Shown: positions 34,728-44,041 of the stretch, in pieces
How the letters are laid out: each line of letters begins with the position of its first letter
How positions within the stretch are numbered: position 1 is the stretch's first letter
Source of the DNA: Morinoia aosen
Lineage: Eukaryota; Arthropoda; Malacostraca; Amphipoda; Talitridae
Length of the DNA: 64,000 bases
Assembly (NCBI GenBank): GCA_030386875.1
Contig: CM059562.1
Coordinates: forward strand, 44,661,757 to 44,725,756
Reading direction: 5' to 3'
Made by a program: the position numbers and the translations under genes
Notes under the pieces: generated by a model
What the model was told of the DNA's origin: nothing
Seen by the model: only the letters and a program-made list of their open reading frames with translations
Database searches by the model: none

Positions 34728-35211
34728 GTTGAATCTATTATGGTAACAATTGAACGTTGAAGAAGTCTTCCTCTCAGTATGAAATATTTATACATTTATA
34801 AACACGTACGGCCGTTTCACTTTTTCTGGTTCGAAAATGTATCGTTTCTCCATGCTCCTCTTGCACATATGCAGACACTTCCTTTTCTGCTCCTTATTTT
34901 TCTTGCTAATGGATTGAGGGTCCACTTTCTTCTGTTCCAGAACCTGAAAGGAAAAGAAAAATTAGCAAACTTGCAACAAAATAGTATTTCTGTGATGTAG
35001 GTGGAATTCATGGTCACAGTGAGAGAAGTTAGAACTTGCAAGAGATGTGTGTGTGATGAAAGGAGACTTGTACTAAGATCGAGATGAAGAGGATGGCCAT
35101 GAGTCATTGCAAACCGTGAAATGGTGAGTAGGACCAAAAGTGTTCACCAGGAAATGCATATGAAGCCGAATATCCCTGAAAGCAAACAGGAGAAAGGATG
35201 GAAATAAAAGG

Positions 35212-35575
35212 GACTAGCTTAGATTATTAGTTATTTGAAACTTCCCTATCTGTGCAACAAATGCAATCAAAAGAGAGGAAGGATGAAGGCACCATTAAGT
35301 ATGGAGTTGAAGGAATGCTGAATCTATGCAGAAAGGGTATAGAAATAATAATTTGAGAAAGAAGTTAATGAAACAAGATCAAAGGTGAAGTAGAAAGTTG
35401 TAAGTGATGAAAAACAGGACAACAGTGAACCGAAAAAAATGGTCCTTCAACATAACCAAACATTTAATTTCAACAAAAAGAAGGCCTACCTAATTCTAAG
35501 CTTGGGTCCTCACATTGGCCCCCTGGGAGCGCTAATTCCCATAGATACAGAAGTTGATCCCCCGTGAGGGGCCCC
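35212..35575 (+). repeat. Dispersed retroposon family, copy 7
   Basis: Near full-length, close to copy 4. It runs from CTTAGATTATTAG through GAATCTATGCAGAAAGGG, AACAGTGAACCG and CCTGGGAGCGCTAATTCC to CCCGTGAGGGG. It lies in the VPS13-family gene region and is antisense to that gene. Confidence 0.75.
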
Positions 35576-35579
35576 AAAA

Positions 35580-35762
35580 AATTAAAGGAGCAAACGAAAA
35601 ACAAGACAGCAGTGAACTTGAAAAATATGGTTCAGAAAAAAAAAACATTTTCTTTAAACAAAAAAAAAAAGGATTACCTAATTCTCAGCTAGGGATCTCA
35701 CATTTGCCCCAAGGAGCACTAATTCCCATAGAAACAATAGTTGTATCCCCTTAAGGAGTTAC
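35580..35762 (+). repeat. Dispersed retroposon family, copy 8 (partial)
   Basis: Begins near GACAGCAGTGAAC and contains CTCAGCTAGGGATCTCACAT and AGTTGTATCCCCTTAAGG. It lies directly after copy 7 in the same orientation, so it is either a tandem insertion or a partial duplication. Confidence 0.65.
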
Positions 35763-35926
35763 GGTACTGTAAAAATCCCCTGTGAACAGAGCGCACTTCT
35801 TTCTATACATACTTTTCAAAAACAAATCAGACACCTGTTGTGTTTAGACGACATTCGACATACCTCTGGATCACACCACGTTCATCTCTGCCTACCTAGG
35901 CAAACTATCTTTACATCAGCACTCAC

Positions 35927-36079
35927 CCACACGCAAAGGAATTGAAGGTGGTGAAGGTGAGAGCAGAGCCCGTTTCGTTGAGCAGCGCGAAGAGGATGAA
36001 GGGCGTGCGGCGACGGTAGCTGAGAGGGCTCCCTTCCGAGCAAGCGACACTCACCGCACTAGCTTTGCGGCTGTCGGTC
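35927..36079 (-). CDS. VPS13-family lipid-transfer protein, exon (partial gene)
   Basis: Minus-strand exon of 153 bp. The acceptor is TCTGTTTTCAG before G-ACC; the donor GTGAGT starts at 35926. It encodes 50 residues including YRRTPFILFALLNETGSALT. The PF.L.NETG..L pattern is a conserved motif in the C-terminal half of VPS13 proteins, which carry lipids between membranes at contact sites. The exon starts after two bases of a codon. That does not match the phase left by the exon at 37554-37744 (one base), so a small exon between them is probably missed. The paralogue is not determined. Confidence 0.6.
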
Positions 36080-37553
36080 CTGAAAACAGAGAATTTTTAT
36101 ATTTTCCATTGTTTTTGACGCTACCGCCATTAATTGTGTGATGAGTATGGTGACAATGGTGTCCATCTATAGCACGGCAGCGAGATAGGTTTAGCTGAAA
36201 AATTTATCAGCCTACAAACAATGCCCAAATATAAAGCAGGGATGATCGGTAAGAATCTATATTTTAAAAGAAGCCGCGTGCGTCCGCCCGTCCGTCCGTC
36301 CGTGTATGACACCCACCAACCTAAAGTGTGGGATGAGCGTATCTGTGATACAAGCTTCATCAACTCCACAATTTGCGGTGCCTTAACCCAGCAGATTCAG
36401 AGTCGGAATGAATATCACGTGTATTTGTAGGTTAGATTAGATTGTATAGAATATTAGCAGTTGAGACTGTGCAAAGTATGGAAAAGCCATAGAAAGGCAT
36501 CGGAAATCATGGGAAAGCCACGTTGAAGCTCAGTTAATTTGTCGCTCTGTCACGCTGTTTAGGATGCATAATTACTATTTTTGATAGAAGTTTCACCAGT
36601 GCACTGGATTAAGAATATTTTAATTGCAAGTACTGTGGGGTTGGATATATTTGTTTTTAATCCACATCTGAAATATTTTTTCGGAAATTACCGATTTCCG
36701 TTATTTTTGACGGGTCACGTACACCAAAAAACCCTTCACCTCGACCATCTCGCAGCGCCAGCAGCTATAACAACCTCCCCCCTTCTCAAAAAAAGTACCA
36801 GTATGTATTAAATAATGGAAGAATATTTCCATGATAATACACATTGGCTGAGCTGATTCCCTTGATTATTTGGCACGCCACCAAGTAAGTAAAAAATGTA
36901 ATGAGTGATTCGATTTTACATGATCTGCAGCAAATCTCTGCCAATGTATAGATGAAAGAAAAACAGCTAAGTATGCTTCATTAATACATTTATGAACTAT
37001 AATGCTTCATTTCTGTTCATTCTTATTATATTCAGATTCCTGAACTCTGAAATTAGCGTCCGCTTGAAAGTAGCTAGAATTTGACCAACATGATTAAATA
37101 GAACTACCAATACATTAACAAAGGTAGTTTCAAAATTCTATAACACAATTTCAAAATTACACATAATATAAACAAAAAGTAACCCTTCTAAAACTGCATG
37201 ACAGCGTATAGATGAATTAAGTCTGGTAAATAAAGAAGGTTTAACACCAACCTAATACAAAAAGAACGTTAGTTCAAAAATGCTGAATTTGCTTCAGTGT
37301 TTCAAATGTTCTAATAAGAACGGGCTTAGAAAATCCAAACCCAACTGTGATATGATATACGCAGGTAATCCATGGATCATTGATACACTCATTCTTCCAA
37401 AGACAAAAACTGCACGAAATTAACCTCAATAATAACTGATATAATTACGTAGTCTTGTATGCAAAAACCATGTATACTGAGCAACTCTCTAAACAAGACA
37501 AGCTGTGCAGAGAGAATCGGGGAAATACTCCCTAAACAACGAGCGCAGCGTAC
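36080..37553 (-). other. VPS13-family intron region
   Basis: Intronic DNA between two recognised exons. The phase mismatch between them suggests that a short exon hides here, but no candidate with consistent phase and splice sites was found. Confidence 0.4.
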
Positions 37554-37744
37554 CTATCTTTGGCAGCTCCACCGTCTCTGTTGTATAATAATAGTCTTTG
37601 GTCCAGCTGATCTTGACCATCTTGTAGAGCTCCAGCAGCGACGACGTGATGCTGAGCTCTATGCTCTCCTCTGCCTTCAGTTGCACGGACAGCGGTGACA
37701 TGCACGTCGCTTCATCCAAGATCTTAAGCCATGACACCGAGCAC
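37554..37744 (-). CDS. VPS13-family lipid-transfer protein, exon (partial gene)
   Basis: Minus-strand exon of 191 bp. The acceptor is CGTCAG before G-TGC; the donor is GATAG followed by GTACGC at 37553. The product reads CSVSWLKILDE, then LKAEESIELSITSSLLELYK, then MVKISWTKDY. This looks like the segment after the WEPL.EPW motif in VPS13 (a beta strand, then an 'ln.t.sllel' helix). Its first base completes the codon left by the exon at 46426-46514, giving WEPLVEPWRCSVSW with consistent phase. The intron between the two is 8.7 kb, most of it the Gypsy element. Confidence 0.68.
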
Positions 37745-38138
37745 CTGACGGACATATAAAATACCTTCTCAGATAATGCATTTCGCCAATCGAATAGCCG
37801 GGCCCCAGGTATTGTTATATCAGTTAATTACTAGGTTTCAGGCTTTTTTGCATTACCAGTTGAGTAATTGAATTTTAGATAATGTCATTTTATCAATATT
37901 GAATCAAGTTGTTACTGGTTCTCACTTACGATTAATTTTTTCTAGCATAAAATTTAGTTCACGAGTCTCAAGCAGTCATCGTTTAAATCAACGCTATTCA
38001 ATTCAGAGATTTAACTTGAGATTCACCTAATTACACACCTAAAAGCTACGGCGTTTGTAAATGAAATTTAGTATTTTAGGGTTAAACAAGTGAGAGCAGG
38101 AAGAGCTGTAAAAACAACATAAACAACAGAAAATGTAT

Positions 38139-40000
38139 TGTGGTGTTCTCCCCCAGGCTGCAACACGCTTCGGGCAGACTTTGAGCTATCTTTTTCGTGA
38201 TAGGATAGCCCGAAGCGAGTGCCTGAGGTACAACCGTATTCGGCAGGATATGGACAACACGGGGGTAACACGGTAATTATATTGGTGACTGTTAGGTACA
38301 CGGAACACGGACCATTACACTGGGCCCTCGGTGACTACTATGAGCACTGTTCGTTACTCGTAAATTACGTAATGATTGGAACACAGCACTAATACGTGAT
38401 GGTTGAAATACAATACTATTCGAGAAGTACGTAATGATTGAAACACAATCCTATGTGAGAATAGTACACATATGTGGTGATTGAAGTACAATCCTATTCG
38501 AGAATGACATAAATTGAAACACAATCCTATGCGAGAATAGCACAAATACGTGATGATTGAAGCACAATCCTATTCGGGAATGACGTAATGATTGAAACGC
38601 AATCCTATGCGAGAATAGCACAAATACGTGATGATTGAAGCACAATCCTATTCGGGAATGACGTAATGATTGAAACACAATCCTATGCGAGAATAGTACT
38701 AATACGTGATGATTGAAGTACAATCCTATTCGGGAATGACGTAATGATTGAAACACAATCCTATACGAGAATAGCACAAATACGTGATGATTGAAGCACA
38801 ATCCTATTCGGGAATGACGTAATGATTGAAACACAATCCTATGCGAGAATAGCACAAATACGTGATGATTGAAGCACAATCCTATTCGGGAATGACGTAA
38901 TGATTGAAACACAATCCTATGCGAGAATAGCACAAATACGTGATGATTGAAGCACAATCCTATTCGGGAATGACGTAATGATTGAAACACAATCCTATGC
39001 GAGAATAGCACCAATACGGATGATTGAAGCACAATCCTATTCGGGAATGACGTAATGATTGAAACACAATCCTATGCGAGAATAGTACTAATACGTGATG
39101 ATTGAAATACAATCCTATTCGAAAATGACATAAATTACGTAATGATTGAAACACAATCCTATGCGAGAATAGCACTAATACGTGATGATTGAAATACAAT
39201 ACTATGCGAGAATTACGTAATGAATGAAACAAGCACCAATAGCGGGTAACGTCCGCGAGGACGCTACTTACGAACGCAGCGGCGAGACGTGATGATTGGT
39301 GCTGCGTCGTGCGACCGTTACGAACAGGTCAGCTGGTGCTAGCGGGGCGCCGAGACGAGGCTAGTCAGCTGGGTCGGGCCCAGCCGCCACGCGGTTCACC
39401 GTTGTAGCTGGTAAGTAGCTACGGCGAGGCTAGCCGGCCGGAGCGGGCGAGAGATGTCGTAGAGCGGCTTGGCCGACGACGCCGGCGCGGGGCGTTGCAA
39501 CGTGACCTTTTTAAGGCTTTGAAACACCTTGAAGCGTCAAGACGCTACTAGGTTTAAGACCTTGCAACACCTTGGGGCGTCGATAGGCAGGGCCGGTCTC
39601 CGGAGCTTGGTGCAGGTACGCGAGAGACAAAGTCGATATCGGAAGCTAGATGCAGGAACATGAGGCTGGTGCTGGAGATGTGACTTGAACGAGGACGAGG
39701 GCTTGAGTGAGAGCGAGCCTTGTTGGGGTCGCCTTATGTAGGCCTCGAGTGCAAGCCTTGAGTCCGGGCGTGAGTCCTGATTGGTCGCGAATTTGTGGGC
39801 CTGTGGTGCTGGAGGCCGGAAGCCGTTGTAGCTTACGGGCACCTTTTCTCATAGTCGCGAGGCGGCTTCTCTCAGGTCCCGTGTTTGGTTGACTAGGCGC
39901 TTCGGGTCCGGAGGTGCTCTGGAACGGATGCGGTTGTAGTCTGGAGGCAGCTTTTCTCAGGTCTTGTGGAGGTCCGCGGCTTGCCGCTGGGATCACCACA
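38139..40000 (-). repeat. 3' LTR of the intronic Gypsy element (1862 bp)
   Basis: Read on the minus strand it begins TGTGGTGATCCCAGC after the polypurine tract and ends in CACCACA. It contains a 78-bp tandem array (about nine units), a GC-rich block at 39240-39500, and a block at 39500-40000 with incidental open frames. It is shorter than the 5' LTR by exactly 468 bp. Confidence 0.93.
38341..39232 (-). repeat. 78-bp tandem array in the 3' LTR (about 9 units)
   Basis: Each 78-bp unit is two related 39-bp halves built around TGATTGAA-CACAATCCTAT. On the minus strand one frame stays open through it (38451-39032), giving a 26-residue repeat with HSRIGLCFNHHVFVLF. The unit is divisible by three, so this openness is expected and is not evidence for a protein. 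Confidence 0.9.
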
Positions 40001-40015
40001 GGTGTCCCCCTCCTG
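40001..40015 (-). promoter_or_regulatory. Polypurine tract of the intronic Gypsy element
   Basis: On the minus strand CAGGAGGGGGACACC directly precedes the TGTGGTGATC start of the 3' LTR, and is itself preceded by a run of A. Confidence 0.82.
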
Positions 40016-40031
40016 TTTTTTTTTTTTACAC

Positions 40032-43000
40032 TTAGTACCTCACTGGTGGTCTGCTTTCTCTGCCGTATTTAGTGAATACTGCCTGTTTTGCTGTTTCAGG
40101 GATTGCTGTGCCTGTTCCAGGGAACGGAACTCCCTCGTATACTTCGTAGTTTGTTGCTCTCGGTGCCTTAGCCTGTTGTTGAGGTTTATCCTCGATGGTG
40201 GGTAGGTACGCTGCTTTGACCCTTTCCGTCGCGATGTTAGCTTTTTTTCCTTGTATATCTACGGTGATGTAGTTTGGTGTCCTTTGGAGCACGGGAAAGG
40301 GACCTGCGTAGGGTTTCTGTAAGGGTCTTCTGTGCCCCCCGTGTTTCACGAAGACGTTGGTCGCCTTGTATAGAGCGCTCGGGACATTGGCTTTATGGGA
40401 TCCCTGTTGTCGTGGCAGTATTGGCTGCAGGTTTGTCACTCGTTTTTTTAGGCATTGTAGAAATTCTCTGGCGGGCCGGTCTCCTTTTTCTTTCTCGGGT
40501 AGCTCTCCTGCGAGGCGCAATGTTTGTCCGTATACCATTTCGGCGGGGGAGATGTTTGCGTCCGTGTGTGGCGTGGCTCGGATGTTAAGCAGTATGAGTG
40601 GTAGTGCGTCTGCCCAGTCTGCGTCAGTGACCGTAGCTTTTAACGCCTCCTTCAATCTTCTGTGCATCCTCTCCACCAGTCCGTTGCTCTGCGGGTGGTA
40701 CGCTGTCGTTCGCTGTCTCTCAGCGCCCAGCGCCGTCAGCAAGTTTTTCCATAAGTTAGACTCGAACTGGACGCCTTGGTCCGTGATGATTGTTGTTGGA
40801 GCGCCGAATGATGCTACCCAGTCTTTTAGGAATGCCCGTGCTGTTGTTTCTGCCGTACAATCGGCCATTGGGGTAGCGGTGCACCATCTGGTGAAGCGGT
40901 CAATGCACGTCAGCAGGTACCGTTTGTTTTGTGACTCGGGTAGTGGTCCGACGATATCGATGTGTATCGTCTGGAACCGTTCCTTGGGTACCGGCATCTT
41001 CCCGGGCGGGCATTTGGTGTGCCTTATTATTTTGCTTGTCTGGCATGGAATGCACTCGCGTGTCCACTTGCCGACGTCTTTGTTGAGTCCGGGCCAGATT
41101 ACTCGCTGCCTCAAGAGGTCCCTTGTTGCTTGTATGCTGGGATGACTCGCCCCGTGGAAATGCTGAAATACGTTCTTTCTGCAGCATTCCGGGATGTATG
41201 GCCTCCGTAGGCCTGTTGACACGTCGCACCAGAGGGGTGGTTTACCGGTCTGTCTGATTATGGGGCGTAGTTTGAGCGCGTTCTTTGATGCTGGGTGCAG
41301 CAGTTCTTCTAATTCTGCGTCTCTGTTTTGTTCGGTCATTATTTTGTCGTAGTTGATCGCGGGTCCTTTAGGTATTATTGTTGACACCAGACGTGATAGC
41401 GCGTCTGCGACCGTGTTGTTGTCGCCGCTGATGTGCTCGATTTCGCAGTCGAACTGTGAGAGGTAGGAGAGCCGTTTTGCTACCCGGGGGCTGTTGCCTT
41501 CCGTGGCTTTTTGCAGGGCGAAACAGAGCGGTTTATGGTCTGTCCTGATTTCGAAGCTTCGGCCTTCCAAAAAATGCTCGAAGTGTTTCACTGCGAGGAA
41601 TATCGCCATTAGTTCGCGGTCGTAGGTGCTGTATTTACGTTGGGTGTCGTCTAGTTTTTTGGAGAAAAATGCTACGGGGCGCTGTTCTTGCCCGACTTTT
41701 TGTTGTAGTACGGCGCCGACTGCGGTTCCTGATGCGTCTGTGATTAAGGTGCTTTTGCCTTCTGGAGCGGGGTGCGCTAGCAAGGTGAGTTGCGAGATCT
41801 CGCGTTTTAGGCTAGTGAACGCTGCGTCTAGTTCTGTTGTCCAGTTGATAATTTTCTTTGAGTTTTTGGAGTATCCTTTTGTCAATCCGGTCAGAGCTTG
41901 CATCTTTTCTGCTGCGGCTGGGAGGAATCTGTGGTAATAGTTGACTATTCCTAGGAATTGTCGTAGCTTTTTTACTGTTGCTGGTTGGGGAAAACTGCAT
42001 ATTTCCTCTATTTTCTGAGGGAGTGGTGAGATTCCGCCGGCTGACACTCTGTGTCCGAGAAAGTCTAGCTCGGGCACTCCGAAAATGCACTTGGCGGGGT
42101 GCACGCGCAGTCCTTCTCCTTGTAGCCGTTGGAAGAGTTGTCGGAGGTGTTTTTGGTGCTCCTCTGCGTTTGCGGACGCTATCAGTATGTCGTCGATGTA
42201 TGCCGTTACGAAGTCCATGTCTCTTGTTACCGCGTCGATGTATCGTTGGAACGTTTGGGCTGCGTTCCGCAGCCCGAATGACATCACGGTGTATTCGTAC
42301 AGCCCAAATGGTGTGGTGATGGCCGTTTTCTGGATGTCCTCGTTTTTGACGGGTATTTGGTGATAGGCTTTGACGAGGTCGATTTTGGAGAAGATTGTTT
42401 TGTTATGCAGTTAGTAATGGAAGTCTTGACAGTGTGGTATTGGGTAACGGTCAGGTTTGGTGCTTGCGTTCAGTCGTCTGTAGTCTCCGCAGATTCTCCA
42501 TGCCCCGGGTTCGGCTGCCTTTGGTACCATGTGCATGGGTGATGCCCAGGCGCTCTTCGACGGCCTGATGATGCCATGTTCCAGCATTTCCTTGAATTCT
42601 TGTCGCGCCGCTTCCAATTTTTCCGGAGACAGTCTCCTTGATCGTGCATATACTGGGGGTCCGGTTGTTTCGATGTGGTGTTCTACGTCGATTTTCTTTT
42701 GTGTGTGCCGGATGTGTTGGGAGGTCGGTAGTATTCCGGGGTATTCCTCGTACAATGTGTTGAATTCCGGGGCGGTTTGGTGTTCGATCCTGTGCACTCG
42801 TTGGCTTCTTGAAACGACACGTTTGCAGGGTACTTTGGTTCCGGAAGTTTGGGCGTATAGGCTTGCGTTTGCGGTGTCGACGCTTAGCTGGTGTGCGGCG
42901 AGGAAATCCATGCCAATGATCGGTTGTCCCACGTCCGCTTCTATGAAGTTCCAACTTACGGGCCATAGGGGGTTGAGCAGGATGATGCGCTCAGTCGTCC

Positions 43001-43251
43001 CGTAAGAAGCTATGGGGGTGTTGTTGGCGGCGAGTAAGTCGTAGGACGGGGGTTTGAGCGTGTGTTTCTTTTTAGCTGGTACTAGGCTGACGGCTGAACC
43101 GGTGTCGATGAGGTATCGTACGTTGCCGGTGTCTGTGACGTACATTAGCTCGCCTTTTTTTGTCTGTGCGGAGACTGGGGCGTTTACCATTCTCCGCGGT
43201 CGTCGTTTCCCGCGAAACTGCAAGGTTGAGTACAGTTTCTTGCTCGGTTAC
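40032..43251 (-). pseudogene. Gypsy pol (PR-RT-RH-IN) with a single TAA
   Basis: Reached from gag by a -1 shift. Protease has [10 protein letters not shown] (about 43110). RT has [12 protein letters not shown], then [12 protein letters not shown] and the YIDD box (about 42200). RNase H has [15 protein letters not shown] and RTDHKPL. Integrase has an H-H-C-C finger (HFHGASHP to CIPCQ) and a DDE core ([26 protein letters not shown]). The C-terminal end is SRPPVRY at 40032. One in-frame TAA at 42411-42413 lies between the RT fingers motif and the palm; both sides are in the same frame. No other lesion was seen. Confidence 0.92.
43168..43211 (-). promoter_or_regulatory. Programmed -1 frameshift signal between gag and pol
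   Basis: On the minus strand the heptamer GGGAAAC (43211-43205) is phased as G GGA AAC in gag, exactly the X XXY YYZ form needed for -1 slippage, and it slips into the pol frame. A 7-base spacer (GACGACC) follows, then a perfect 7-bp stem, GCGGAGA (43197-43191) with TCTCCGC (43174-43168), around a 16-base loop. The gag stop TAA lies in that loop. The geometry matches known viral and retroelement frameshift sites. Confidence 0.85.
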
Positions 43252-44002
43252 CGAAAGTTTGGTGGTAATAGCAGATTGCTTGGTCCTGCTTGATTCTTGT
43301 ATTGCTTCTGTTTCCGTACCTAGGTCCTGGGGTTTGGTTTCGCCAATCTTCTGCTTGCTTCTTGTTTTCCTGTGGGCGTAAAGCGTTTGCCAGCATTTTC
43401 TTGAGTTCTGCTATTTCCTGTAGGGCTTTGTCAAATTCCGCTCTTGAGACGGTAAGAGATGGTGGTTGTTTGATGGCAGTTACGGCGATGGGTTCACTCA
43501 TGGCAGTTTGGCAAGCGGTTTGCCTTGCTATGATCTGATCTGCGATTACTCTGTATTCTTCGTCCGTTTTTCCCCTGCCTAGTGCCTCGATCAGCGGTTG
43601 TGCTGTGATTGGTAGCTTTGCGAGGTGCATGGAACGGATGACGGACGGTGGTAGGGGTGCTTGCCTGCAGCTGTTCAGTCGTTTCATTTCGAGGAGCAAT
43701 TCTGATGGCGTATTGTCTCCCATGGTAGTTTTGACGATGGTGTCGTAGTTTGCTTCCTCGTCGTGTCGCACGAAACGGTGCGTTAATGCGGCTTTTAATG
43801 CGTCGTATTTGTCGTTTGCCGGTGGGTTCAGGAGTATTTCTTGGATCTCGGATACGATGTGTGTTGGGAGTCCTCCTAGTAACGCTCCGAACTTTGCGCC
43901 GTCGTCCAGGTTTGGTACTTGTGCGAGGAACACGTCGCAATGCAGTATCCATCCTTTCACATCTCCGCTGAATGCGGGCAACCGGATATCTTTCCCAGCC
44001 AT
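43184..44002 (-). CDS. Gypsy gag with CHCC finger
   Basis: Intact 272-codon ORF starting [14 protein letters not shown] about 20 bp after the primer-binding site. The N-terminal half is capsid-like ([20 protein letters not shown], then LLEMKRL). Residues about 240-260 form [18 protein letters not shown], a zinc finger of C-H-C-C type rather than the usual CCHC; CsRn1-like Gypsy elements carry this variant. A coiled-coil-like stretch ([19 protein letters not shown]) precedes the basic region. The product forms the particle that packages element RNA. Translation continues into pol by the -1 signal at 43168-43211. No lesion was seen. Confidence 0.9.
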   Translation of the reverse strand: MAGKDIRLPAFSGDVKGWILHCDVFLAQVPNLDDGAKFGALLGGLPTHIVSEIQEILLNPPANDKYDALKAALTHRFVRHDEEANYDTIVKTTMGDNTPSELLLEMKRLNSCRQAPLPPSVIRSMHLAKLPITAQPLIEALGRGKTDEEYRVIADQIIARQTACQTAMSEPIAVTAIKQPPSLTVSRAEFDKALQEIAELKKMLANALRPQENKKQAEDWRNQTPGPRYGNRSNTRIKQDQAICYYHQTFGNRARNCTQPCSFAGNDDRGEW

Positions 44003-44022
44003 GCCTCCTATTGCCTGCCGAA

Positions 44023-44041
44023 TACCTCTGGGGTCAACCAG
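44023..44041 (-). promoter_or_regulatory. Primer-binding site of the intronic Gypsy element
   Basis: One base after the 5' LTR the minus strand reads TGGTTGACCCCAGAGG. It starts TGG as primer sites do. TGG-TGACCCC is expected for tRNA-Trp, the primer reported for CsRn1-like elements. Here an extra T follows TGG and the match weakens after CCCC, so the primer tRNA is uncertain. Confidence 0.6.

Noticed and set aside
34817-35170. Possible further VPS13-family exons after CTTTCAG acceptors near 34950 and 35172
   Set aside because: The acceptors look good, but the frames that fit the upstream phase hit stops or do not resemble VPS13.
36725-36790. Possible 45-bp VPS13-family mini-exon (donor GTCGAG/GTGAAG)
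   Set aside because: No reading phase joins it to both the 37554-37744 and 35927-36079 exons without a stop.
38451-39232. Minus-strand ORFs encoding a 26-residue repeat in the LTR arrays (also 44354-45603)
   Set aside because: The frame stays open because the 78-bp period is a multiple of three. There is no start context, domain or sign of selection beyond LTR identity.
39537-39999. Pro/Ser-rich ORFs in the LTRs (also 45908-46508)
   Set aside because: Two overlapping frames are open in GC-rich LTR sequence. Conservation between LTRs reflects recent copying, not coding.
40274-43293. Long plus-strand ORFs opposite the intronic Gypsy element
   Set aside because: Shadows of gag and pol on the other strand. 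No recognisable domains.
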